Assembly: GCF_006148925.1 (NCBI RefSeq)
Contig: NZ_VAWB01000001.1
Span: forward strand, 1,888,001-1,952,000
Source: Hyunsoonleella aestuarii
GTDB lineage: Bacteria > Bacteroidota > Bacteroidia > Flavobacteriales > Flavobacteriaceae
Direction of reading: 5' to 3'
DNA length: 64,000 nt
Shown here: piece by piece, positions 20,901 to 28,443 of the stretch
How positions within the stretch are numbered: the stretch's first letter is position 1
Layout of the letters: each line of letters starts with the position of its first letter
Notes under the pieces: generated by a model
The model's input: the letters and a program-made list of their open reading frames with translations, nothing else
What the model was told of the DNA's origin: nothing
The model's database searches: none
Position numbers and translations under genes: made by a program

Positions 20901-21914
20901 TATGTTAACGATCAGCCAAATTTCAGCAAAAAATTTGAAGGAACGGGACCAGTTTTGGATGATTTAGAATGGGAAGTGAAATCATACTTTTCCTTAGGAG
21001 GAGCAATGCATGATGCGGCAATAGCCGCCTGGAGTATTAAAGGATGGTACGATTATATTCGACCTATTTCTGCGATTAGATATATGTCTGAGAAAGGCCA
21101 GAGTACAGATATGAGTTTAGAAAACTATCATGAAGAAGGAATTCCATTAATAGATGGATATATTGAGGTAGTTGGAGAAAATGATGACTTGGTAGGTGAT
21201 GTACGAGAAAATCTAGGTAAAATAAAACTTTACACGTGGAAAGGACATGATTATATAGAAAATACTGATACCGATATCGCAGATGTTGGCTGGATTTTGG
21301 CCGAGAATTGGTGGCCATATCAAAGACCTTCCTTTGTGACTCCTCCTTTTGCAGGATATGTTTCTGGACATTCGACCTATTCAAGAGCAGCTGCTGAAGT
21401 TTTAACAAAAATTACAGGCTCTGAATATTTTCCCGGTGGAATGGGTGAGTTCGTTGCTAAAAAGAATGAATTTTTGGTTTTTGAAGAAGGACCTAGTCAA
21501 GATATTATATTACAATGGGCTACTTATAGAGATGCATCAGACCAATGTAGTCTTTCAAGGATATGGGGAGGCATACATCCGCCTATGGATGATATTCCTG
21601 GTCGTTTAATTGGTGAGCAGGTCGGGGTTGATGCTTTTAAATTAGCAAAATCTTATTTTAGTAGTTCAGCCAAAGAAGTTGGCAGTATTAAACTTTTTCC
21701 TAACCCTATAAATTCAGACCATCGAATAATTTTGACAAACTCAAAACCAAATATTACTCTAAAATTATTTGATATAAACGGTAGAAACATTCCAATAAAA
21801 TATAATTTCAAAGAACTAAATAGCCAAACTCATATAGAATTTAATTCTGCTTTAAAATCTGGTATTTATATATTAAAATCAGATAATCAAATCTGGAAAT
21901 TAGTAATAAATTAG
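17958..21914 (+). CDS. FG-GAP/ASPIC - vanadium haloperoxidase-like - T9SS fusion protein
   Basis: 1318 residues from ATG 17958; the TTG at 17946 is less likely. Order: signal peptide (1-25, ending GFSQ); seven FG-GAP/VCBS-type repeats (FDNDGWDD, GDIDNDGYLD, FDYNNDGWQD, about 30-400); ASPIC/UnbV-like segment (NWLKIKLQGVESNIDGIGS, about 405-480); a GCTDPDSCNFDPNATIDDGS linker (about 500); a PKD-like segment; then a vanadium-haloperoxidase/PAP2 domain (about 615-1235). The acid-phosphatase signature is intact: KGWYDYIRP (about 1026), SGHS (about 1136) and SRIWGGIH (about 1200). These supply the usual Lys/Arg, Ser-Gly-His and Arg/His vanadate or phosphate ligands. A T9SS tail starts near 1244. 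It may oxidise halides with peroxide or act as a phosphatase; the sequence does not decide. Confidence 0.85.
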   Translation: MKKDFFLVKVCLILSISGLVNRGFSQINFVNQAVDLGLIFSSGDTQHGNGVSFFDFDNDGWDDLTFTTDENQQIRFFKNVNGTFVEQFFSIPNLSYETKSVTWVDFDNDGDKDMFVTSFTSGNKLLRNDGDNVFIDITSSTGLPEINIYTYGASWGDIDNDGYLDVFLSSFDPTKQVPNYLYKNDGDGTFTNISSSAGISQVGHLSFCSAFFDYNNDGWQDIYVSNDRVFNKNILYENNGNGTFTDVSVVSGTDTDIDAMTVTIDDFNSDGWFDIYVSGSPDDGNAFFKNNGDNTFTDISVNAGTLVYGFCWGAVFLDSDNDMDLDLYVTSSLDGSSVYNSSLFFENQGNENFVNSSSYGFLDDTKESHSNAIGDIDNDGLLDIIVTNRDNKNVDLWKNSTNTTNNWLKIKLQGVESNIDGIGSVIEISTAGEVQYRYTLCGEGYLSQNSASEIFGIGNNTSVDYVKVKWLSGVEDYFYDIDANQHLTLIEGTGETNTQIFGCTDPDSCNFDPNATIDDGSCIILDNILVTGNLDSNPLKVETYSISSPEKDAIYRWSVINGHIIEGEDSNTIRVRWDIASSGVISVINESSNCSVEASVIEINLSLPSVNNSNYSIARLWNEVLLHAIRNDYARPTVHARNLFHASMAMYDAWAIHDDNSEPYFVGNKLNGFTCAFDENYASKVVGDNKEKVEETLSYALYTLLKFRFQNSPNKETTIEMFDNLMYLLDYDLEFNSIDYSNGNPAALGNYIGSKIIEYGMQDGANEIGSYENQYYQPANDPLLPILPGNESITDPNRWQPLSLEVYIDQSGNVVSTDNSVPEFLSPEWGNTYSFALSEDSQSIFSRNSNTYSVYHDPGAPPFIGLGDDQSSDIYKWGFSLVSVWGSHLSPNDGVLWDISPKSLGNISSDSFPENFSSYDSFYDLIYGGDISIGRSMNPITNELYESQLVPRGDYTRVLAEFWADGPDSETPPGHWFTILNYVNDQPNFSKKFEGTGPVLDDLEWEVKSYFSLGGAMHDAAIAAWSIKGWYDYIRPISAIRYMSEKGQSTDMSLENYHEEGIPLIDGYIEVVGENDDLVGDVRENLGKIKLYTWKGHDYIENTDTDIADVGWILAENWWPYQRPSFVTPPFAGYVSGHSTYSRAAAEVLTKITGSEYFPGGMGEFVAKKNEFLVFEEGPSQDIILQWATYRDASDQCSLSRIWGGIHPPMDDIPGRLIGEQVGVDAFKLAKSYFSSSAKEVGSIKLFPNPINSDHRIILTNSKPNITLKLFDINGRNIPIKYNFKELNSQTHIEFNSALKSGIYILKSDNQIWKLVIN

Positions 21915-22428
21915 CATTTTAAATTAAAATCAAGTTTTTTGCATATTCTCTTTATAGAGACTTTTAAGATTAGATCTCTAAGAGAATCGGTTTCTACAAA
22001 TAAAAAGGCAGATATTAATTTTGAGTATTAAACTTAAAATGTTTTTTTATTAAACTAATAAATTCATTTACCTCTCAAATTATAAATTTCACTTAATTGA
22101 TAACTGTTAGTGGTTTAAACTGTATTAAGTAGTTGGCAGTATTATGATATTCCTTATGCTTCATGCGTTATTCGTGAATATTTAAATCAACAAATGAACT
22201 AAGAATAGTTGCTTATTTATTGGGATACCTGTTAAATAATGTTCGTTATTAATCTGAAATGTAAATCAATATTTTTAATCTCTATAAACCCTACTTTTTG
22301 CTCTTGCCTTAATTTAAGGTTTTAGAACCTAAATATATTTAATCTCTTAGGTCATTTAAATTGGGATTATAAGATTATAATACACCTCTTTAAATACATA
22401 TTCTAATTTTATTGAAATTGAAAATAAA
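21915..22428. other. AT-rich intergenic stretch between convergent genes
   Basis: About 510 bp between the convergent haloperoxidase gene and Sus operon 3. Apart from the hairpin at 21945-21987, I see no open frame, tRNA or repeat. Confidence 0.6.
21945..21987 (+). terminator. possible hairpin terminator of the haloperoxidase gene
   Basis: ATTCTCTT...AGAGA (21945-21960) pairs with TCTCTAAGAGAAT (21975-21987), giving 13 bp with a 3-nt bulge, 30 bp after the stop. There is no strong T-run after it, so it may be a processing end rather than an intrinsic terminator. Confidence 0.4.
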
Positions 22429-22466
22429 AAGATCTCAGAACAAATCATGATTTGTTCTGAGATCTT
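22421..22466 (-). terminator. 38-bp perfect palindrome, terminator of Sus operon 3
   Basis: Bases 22429-22466 are self-complementary over all 38 positions, with arms of 19 bp and no unpaired loop. On the minus strand the arm is followed by TTTTTATTTT. It stands 70 bp past the stop of the 22536 lipoprotein gene. Confidence 0.85.
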
Positions 22467-22535
22467 AAAAATATTAATTCTGAATAAAAAACCTTTGATT
22501 GGTCGTTTATAGATTACTATTAGTAGCAGAAGGCA

Positions 22536-23426
22536 CTAATCAGGGCATACATTCAATAGCTCCCCTTCTCTAGGACCATTTTCTTGACTATAATCACCTA
22601 CACCTTCATCTAAGACTACTACACCATTTGGGTCTGTTAGTGTATAAAGGTTTTCACCTTCCCAACCACCTGCGGTATATGTAAAAGTAAATTCTGAAGT
22701 TCCCGGTGCAACAGTAATAATTTCTGTTAGACTAGATCCAGGAGGAAAATAAGTAGTTTGTACTCCATCTAAACTAACAACTATGTTACCACCATTCCAT
22801 CCATCACCAAATAAATCGATCATATCTAATACCCAGTCTCCAGGAATAGGAAAAGCTATACAAACTACGGTTGCTGTGTATTCAAATGGAGAAGCAAAAA
22901 ATAATTCTCCTTTAATACTATCTCCTGAAGTATCCTTATCAAATACTCTTCCATCAGTCATAATTATTACTACCTGAAAAAAGAATTGATCTCCGCCAGA
23001 AATTTGGCTAGAATCAAGGCCTAATGCTGTCATTGCTTCAGGAATAGTCATATTAAAAGTATGTTCTGGAAAACCGTTAGAGTTTGTTGGTAATGATGAA
23101 GAACTTATTGAGGTTACAAACGTAGAAGCCACGGAATCATCATCACCAGAATCAGTTGATCTGTCTTTAAATTCAACCCATAATTCTATACTTTCTACAT
23201 CAGCACCAGCTTCAGGAGTAACTAATTCCCCTTGAATATTATAGACTGAATTATCGAGGTCATTTAAATTCACAGTACCACCAGCTAAAATAGATCTAAA
23301 ATAAGCACCAGTTTCAATTTCATCAAAACTTAATTTATAAAAAGGGTCTTTCTCTTCTTCTTCACAAGAACTCAAGCTAAATAAGATTAAGCATGGAAGA
23401 ACTAAAATGTTTATTATTTTTTTCAT
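22536..23426 (-). CDS. surface lipoprotein of Sus unit 3 with DGWNG motif
   Basis: 296 residues; the lipobox LSSC is followed by the very acidic EEEEKD, a strong surface-export-like signal. The N-terminal half (about 30-185) is unassigned. The C-terminal half contains MIDLFGDGWNGGNIVVSLDG and TFTYTAGGWEGENLYTL, a motif pair common in Bacteroidota secreted proteins and probably a small beta-sandwich. It is the third gene of the susC-susD operon, 11 bp after susD, in the slot held by unrelated lipoproteins in the other two units. Function is not known. Confidence 0.75.
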   Translation of the reverse strand: MKKIINILVLPCLILFSLSSCEEEEKDPFYKLSFDEIETGAYFRSILAGGTVNLNDLDNSVYNIQGELVTPEAGADVESIELWVEFKDRSTDSGDDDSVASTFVTSISSSSLPTNSNGFPEHTFNMTIPEAMTALGLDSSQISGGDQFFFQVVIIMTDGRVFDKDTSGDSIKGELFFASPFEYTATVVCIAFPIPGDWVLDMIDLFGDGWNGGNIVVSLDGVQTTYFPPGSSLTEIITVAPGTSEFTFTYTAGGWEGENLYTLTDPNGVVVLDEGVGDYSQENGPREGELLNVCPD

Positions 23427-23437
23427 GATTTATTTTT

Positions 23438-25105
23438 TTAAAAATCTAAATTAGCATCATTCAAATCCCAAAAAACTTTAACAGTTTGATTTGGTTTTGA
23501 ATCTATATTGGTATTATTATCAATAGCTACAGAAGGGTATTTAAATGTACGTATAAAAGCACCTGGAGCAGATGATTGTGTAGGTTGTATATTTAAAGGC
23601 ATTCCAGTTCTTCTATAGTTATTATAAGGCTCCACACCATTACCCCAAGAAGCAATAAACGCTTGAGTCATAATTATGTTTAATTTATCCTCAGGAGTTG
23701 CAGTTGAATAAGCAGCTAAAACATCAGCTACATAATCATCAATATCAGTTTCTGTGGCAGCAAAAGAGTTATCTAACGTAGTTGCATCAAAATTAACAAC
23801 TTTGTCAAAAGAAGCTCTCATGCCCTCTTCTAGCATTTCAACATCACTATCTGTGGTTCCTAATTCTAATGCAGCTTCAGCTCTCATGAAGTAAGCATAA
23901 GAAGATAACATTACTGGCTGAATACCTGCTCCTTGCATACCAGAAGTAGCACCAACAGCTGAAAAAGAGTCGTCATCAAATTTACCACCTATTGGGTATG
24001 TGCCCCATGTAGTAATTTTAATCTCATCTGATGGTAAACCTTGAGCATCACCATGTATACGACCCCAGTAACCAGAGCCAATAGAAGTACAAAAAGGATC
24101 TACACCAGGAGTGTAATGGCTTGGGTAGCTTTCGGCAAGACACGGAAGGTCAAAAATACCTTGCGCAGTTGCTGGAGGGAATTCTTCTACTTGTCTATAG
24201 AAATAGTATCGAGTTCTAGGATCATCAGTGCTTACCATTAAATTCATAAAGTACATCGACATGTATTCACCACTAGGAGTATTTTCGTAATTGTTTACAT
24301 ATTGAGGATGTCTTACATCTGGAGCCGTATTATTGGTTCCAAAAACTACATTGAAATCATCTGAAGCACTTTCCATTAAATCTCCATCGGCTAGTAATGC
24401 ATTAATACCTGCCAAAGAAGCACTTTCATCTACATGTCTAACATTATTATAAATTCTAAGTTTAAGAGTTTTTGCCAAAGTAATCCACTTATTAGTGTTA
24501 CCACCATAAAAAAGATCACTAACTGAACTTAATGATGCGGATGGTGAACTTTCTAAGTTTGCAATTGCTTCGTCTAGTAAACCAAGTGCCGTATTATATA
24601 ATTCTTGATCGTCATCAACATTAGGATTAAATACTCCTGCGTCACCTTGAAGCCCTTCAGAATAAGGTACATCCCCAAAAAAGTCGACTAAAGTGGTTAA
24701 TGTGTACGATTCAAGAATTTGAGCAACACCAATGTGGTGGAACAGGTCATTCTGAGATGCTAAATTTTTAAGATTTTTAACATCAATTAAAACACCTGCA
24801 TATGCTTGTCTCCAGACATCATCGAAATCCCCTGGTTCAAAAGCATTTTCGTAAAGAGGACCATACATGTGTAACATTCTTACAACACGCATACCGGCTT
24901 CAAAGCCATAGCGATTGTCATCATCTTCTTCAGAAACCCATTTAGAAAAATCTAGCAAAGTTCCATTAAGTAATAGGTTAACATCAGCAGATTCTGGTGT
25001 AGCACTATTAGGATTCTCATTTACATCTAAATTTGTTGTCTCACAAGAGAGTATAACAAGAAACAATGCAAAGAATAGTATTGATATTTTATTTTTTGTA
25101 TTCAT
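23438..25105 (-). CDS. SusD-like surface lipoprotein (unit 3, SusD-like 2 type)
   Basis: 555 residues with lipobox VILSC, then NLDVNENPNSATPESADVNL. The subgroup motif DLFYGGNTNKWITLAKTLKLR and the C-terminal WGNGVEPYNNYRRTGMP are clear. It belongs to the same SusD subgroup as the unit 2 protein and is longer by about 80 residues. It would bind ligand over the barrel encoded just upstream (19 bp). Confidence 0.9.
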   Translation of the reverse strand: MNTKNKISILFFALFLVILSCETTNLDVNENPNSATPESADVNLLLNGTLLDFSKWVSEEDDDNRYGFEAGMRVVRMLHMYGPLYENAFEPGDFDDVWRQAYAGVLIDVKNLKNLASQNDLFHHIGVAQILESYTLTTLVDFFGDVPYSEGLQGDAGVFNPNVDDDQELYNTALGLLDEAIANLESSPSASLSSVSDLFYGGNTNKWITLAKTLKLRIYNNVRHVDESASLAGINALLADGDLMESASDDFNVVFGTNNTAPDVRHPQYVNNYENTPSGEYMSMYFMNLMVSTDDPRTRYYFYRQVEEFPPATAQGIFDLPCLAESYPSHYTPGVDPFCTSIGSGYWGRIHGDAQGLPSDEIKITTWGTYPIGGKFDDDSFSAVGATSGMQGAGIQPVMLSSYAYFMRAEAALELGTTDSDVEMLEEGMRASFDKVVNFDATTLDNSFAATETDIDDYVADVLAAYSTATPEDKLNIIMTQAFIASWGNGVEPYNNYRRTGMPLNIQPTQSSAPGAFIRTFKYPSVAIDNNTNIDSKPNQTVKVFWDLNDANLDF

Positions 25106-25124
25106 AATTTTTTAATTTCTTTTT

Positions 25125-28100
25125 TTAGAATGAAGCTCTTACTGATATCCCATATCTTTTCGCAGTAGGGCCAGTTAATAGGTCAAAACCTCTCGAGTTC
25201 CCAACACCTTCACTACTTACTGATGGATCAAAATTTATAGAGTCAGGGAAATTAAATGCTTTAAACCACATGTTGTTCCCAGTTGCTGAAATAGTTAAGT
25301 TTCCAAAAGGCGTTTTATCAAGAACCTTTTTAGGAAAGGAATATGATAAAGATACTTCTCTTAGCCTCAAAGTTGATGCATCATATACTTTAAACTCTTC
25401 ATTACCCAAGTTCTCCCAATAATGATCATTCGAAGAAATTTGAATATTATTTGGAGTACCATTAGCAAAAACGCCAGGAGCTACTACAGGAATTGTTCTG
25501 TCAAAACCTGTTTCTCCAGCTTGACCACGTATAAGTAGCGTGTTAGCCGTAGCAGAGTACATATCACCACCATGTGTATAATCCCATTGCATTGAAAATT
25601 TAAAGCCTTTATAAGAAATATTATTAATAAAAGTGCTGTTCCAATCTGGATTAGGGTCTCCAATTATACCAATCTCATCTTGAAGTAAATATAAACCATC
25701 AGTTCCAACAATAGGATTTCCGCTAGCATCTCTTTGAACTACATCTCCCATCATAGTATTAAATGGCTGTCCTTCTATTGCAAAATTCCCTAAGTTAGAA
25801 AATGGACCAGATAAAAATAAAGCACCATCCACTGGTAATTCTGTAACTGTACTTTCATAGGCATCGAAATTTAAAATTAAATCCCATCGGAAATTATCAT
25901 TCTGGTAAGGCACAGCATTAATACCTATTTCAATTCCTTCAGTTTCTAAGTTACCAGCATTAATTGCTGTAACAGTGTAACCCGAAGCCGGATCTACTCT
26001 TTGATCTAAAATCTGATCTTCGGCTTCTTTCTTGTAAACACTTGCCTCAAACCCTAAACGGTTATTAAGAAGTTTAAATTCTAAACCAAGTTCTAATTCT
26101 GAAACTAATTCAGGTTTCAGGTCAGGATTCCCTAACCTATTGATACCACTATCATTTATGTTAACATTACTTCCATTAACATTTACTGGATTACCACTTC
26201 TATCTAGCCATCCTCTTGCTTGAACACCTAGAGCATTTCTTGTAACATATGGTCCAGCAAACCTCGCAGAACTACCATAGCCAAATCGAAGCTTCAAGTA
26301 ATTTAGAGTATTGCTTTTAAGACTTGGAAAAGCAGAAGTTGGGATAAAAGAAACACTAGCACCAGGATAAAATAAAGAGTTGTTTCCAGATTCGTGAGTT
26401 GAAGCCCAGTCATTTCTACCTGAAACATTTAGGTATAAGTAGTTTTCATAACCAAATGTTGCAGAACCATATAAACCATATACATTTTGCTGTTCTTGAT
26501 AAAGGTCTGTAGCATTTCTGTTTTCAAAATTATTCGCAAAAAATAGACCATAAATAAGTTGTCTATCGTAATTAACAGTAGACGAAGTGTATGTATTTCT
26601 TCGACTATTAAAACCGGCCGTAGCTGATAAGTTAATTTTCTCACTTAAGTCTGTATCTATATTGGTTATAAATGAATGGTCCCAAGTTTTCTCTGTAGCA
26701 CGAGTTTCATAATATAATCCATTAGGAAGATTAATACCTCCTTTATTTACTTTAAAAGATGCAGTTTCGTTGTAACTATCAAGACCTGTACGCCACGTCA
26801 ATGACATCCAATCTGTAAGCTTATATGTCCCTGACATAGAAAGGAAAATTCTGTCTGTGATTTCTTGGTCAATTTCATTCTCAGCGGTCCATCTTGGATT
26901 TTGTATATCATTCCCACCACGATAGTAAACACTACGGTTTTGACTATCCTTATAAGGAAGCCCCATTAAATCAACTGATCTTGGAGTATAGAAAACATTT
27001 GCAAAAACACCGGTGCCTCCCACTGAAACATTACTTGCTCCAGTACTTGAAGCATTTGGAGGACTTACTTTATCTGTATTTGTATACATCATAGATCCAT
27101 TAAAAGTGAATCTGTTTGAAAGTTTTGCTGTTCCACCTATGTTAAAGTTATTTCTTCTTAACGTGTTGTTTGGTGTAAAACCTTTCTGATCTGTATTTGT
27201 GTAAGAAAGATTTATGTTTAAGTTTTCAGAAGATTTAGAAACATTTATGTTATTTACATTTGTATACCCAGTAGTAAAAAAGTCTTCTACACTATTATAG
27301 GGTCTATAAACGTAAGATGTGTTTCCAGCAAATTGTGGAAATTCATCATCAAAAGTTACTCCTCCAGCATTTTGAGCTGCTGCATAAGCGTTTCCTGAAT
27401 AAACGTGTGTAGTTGTTGAATAAGGCGTAGTAAATTCCGCTCCCCAGTTACTAAAAGCTTTACCTAAGCTATTTTGCCATCCTCCACCATATCTGTTCTG
27501 ATAGTCAGGAGTAGAAGAAATCTGTTCAACAAAATAAGAACTGTTAACACTTACTTCAAGTTTCTTTTGTGTTTCACCAGACCCATTTTTAGTAGTAATT
27601 AATATTACACCATTTCTACCTTGTTCACCATATAAAGTTGTAGCACTTAAACCTTTTAAGACACTAACTTCTGAAATATTATTGGGATCTAAATCTAAAA
27701 GCCTACTTGCGGAATTATTACCAGATTCAGTTGTAGAAAAAGTACTTGTTTCATTTGTTGAATTTGAAAAGGGAACCCCATCAACGATTATTAAAGGTTG
27801 ATTGTCACCTGTTATACTAGAAAAACCCCTTATGGTAATATTAGTACCACTACCTGCAATACCACTTCCACCAAGGATATTTACGCCAGCTACTTGACCA
27901 GATAAAGCTCTCGCTACATCTGTTTCAGGTCTTTCAGCTACAGCTTCTCCTTTTAATGTTGAAACAGCATATCCAAGAGCTTTTTTCTCTCTTCTAATAC
28001 CTTGTGCGGTTACAACTACCTCTTCAAGAGTTGTAGCATCATCCTGCATTGTAGCATTAATTGAATTTGAAGCTCCTACAGCTATTTCTTGAGTGTTATA

Positions 28101-28328
28101 TCCAACAAAACTAAAAACAAGGACATCTCCTTGGCTTAATGTTATTGAATAATTACCATCAAAATCTGTTGACGTACCATTGGTGGTACCTTTAACTAAG
28201 ACTGTTGCTCCTGGGAGAGGCATACCGTTACCGTCAGATACCGTACCAGAAACTGTCTTTTCTTGTGCAAAAGAAAATTGCACAACAAACGCTAATAGTA
28301 GCGTTAGTACACTAAACTTTGTTTTCAT
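25125..28328 (-). CDS. SusC/RagA-family TonB-dependent outer-membrane transporter (unit 3)
   Basis: 1067 residues starting MKTKFSVLTLLLAF, with the signal peptide ending SFAQ. The regulatory-like domain has GMPLPGATVLVKGTTNG, then EEVVVTA, a plug with IIVDGVPFSNS and YGEQGRNGVILITTKNG, and a barrel ending VRASF. No STN domain is present. It starts 29 bp from promoter block C and is followed by its SusD partner. Substrate unknown. Confidence 0.95.
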   Translation of the reverse strand: MKTKFSVLTLLLAFVVQFSFAQEKTVSGTVSDGNGMPLPGATVLVKGTTNGTSTDFDGNYSITLSQGDVLVFSFVGYNTQEIAVGASNSINATMQDDATTLEEVVVTAQGIRREKKALGYAVSTLKGEAVAERPETDVARALSGQVAGVNILGGSGIAGSGTNITIRGFSSITGDNQPLIIVDGVPFSNSTNETSTFSTTESGNNSASRLLDLDPNNISEVSVLKGLSATTLYGEQGRNGVILITTKNGSGETQKKLEVSVNSSYFVEQISSTPDYQNRYGGGWQNSLGKAFSNWGAEFTTPYSTTTHVYSGNAYAAAQNAGGVTFDDEFPQFAGNTSYVYRPYNSVEDFFTTGYTNVNNINVSKSSENLNINLSYTNTDQKGFTPNNTLRRNNFNIGGTAKLSNRFTFNGSMMYTNTDKVSPPNASSTGASNVSVGGTGVFANVFYTPRSVDLMGLPYKDSQNRSVYYRGGNDIQNPRWTAENEIDQEITDRIFLSMSGTYKLTDWMSLTWRTGLDSYNETASFKVNKGGINLPNGLYYETRATEKTWDHSFITNIDTDLSEKINLSATAGFNSRRNTYTSSTVNYDRQLIYGLFFANNFENRNATDLYQEQQNVYGLYGSATFGYENYLYLNVSGRNDWASTHESGNNSLFYPGASVSFIPTSAFPSLKSNTLNYLKLRFGYGSSARFAGPYVTRNALGVQARGWLDRSGNPVNVNGSNVNINDSGINRLGNPDLKPELVSELELGLEFKLLNNRLGFEASVYKKEAEDQILDQRVDPASGYTVTAINAGNLETEGIEIGINAVPYQNDNFRWDLILNFDAYESTVTELPVDGALFLSGPFSNLGNFAIEGQPFNTMMGDVVQRDASGNPIVGTDGLYLLQDEIGIIGDPNPDWNSTFINNISYKGFKFSMQWDYTHGGDMYSATANTLLIRGQAGETGFDRTIPVVAPGVFANGTPNNIQISSNDHYWENLGNEEFKVYDASTLRLREVSLSYSFPKKVLDKTPFGNLTISATGNNMWFKAFNFPDSINFDPSVSSEGVGNSRGFDLLTGPTAKRYGISVRASF

Positions 28329-28356
28329 TTTTTGATTTGTTTGAATTAGTTCTGGC

Positions 28357-28387
28357 CAAAAATCTTAATAATAAGTAAATAAAACAA
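28357..28387 (-). promoter_or_regulatory. shared Sus promoter block, copy C
   Basis: TTG (complement of 28385-28387), 20-bp spacer, GATTTTTG (complement of 28357-28364), then ...ACTAATTC before the susC start at 28328. The downstream GACTAAT element is changed to AACTAAT here, but the spacing is identical to that of the other copies. Confidence 0.58.
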
Positions 28388-28443
28388 CAAATTTGAGATA
28401 AAATTTCTCATGCTCAATAAAAAATGGTAAATAAAACAGACAA

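Noticed and set aside
28388-28443. TGAGA...TCTCA inverted repeat as terminator of the BamA-like gene
   Set aside because: Only five base pairs and next to promoter block C; not convincing.
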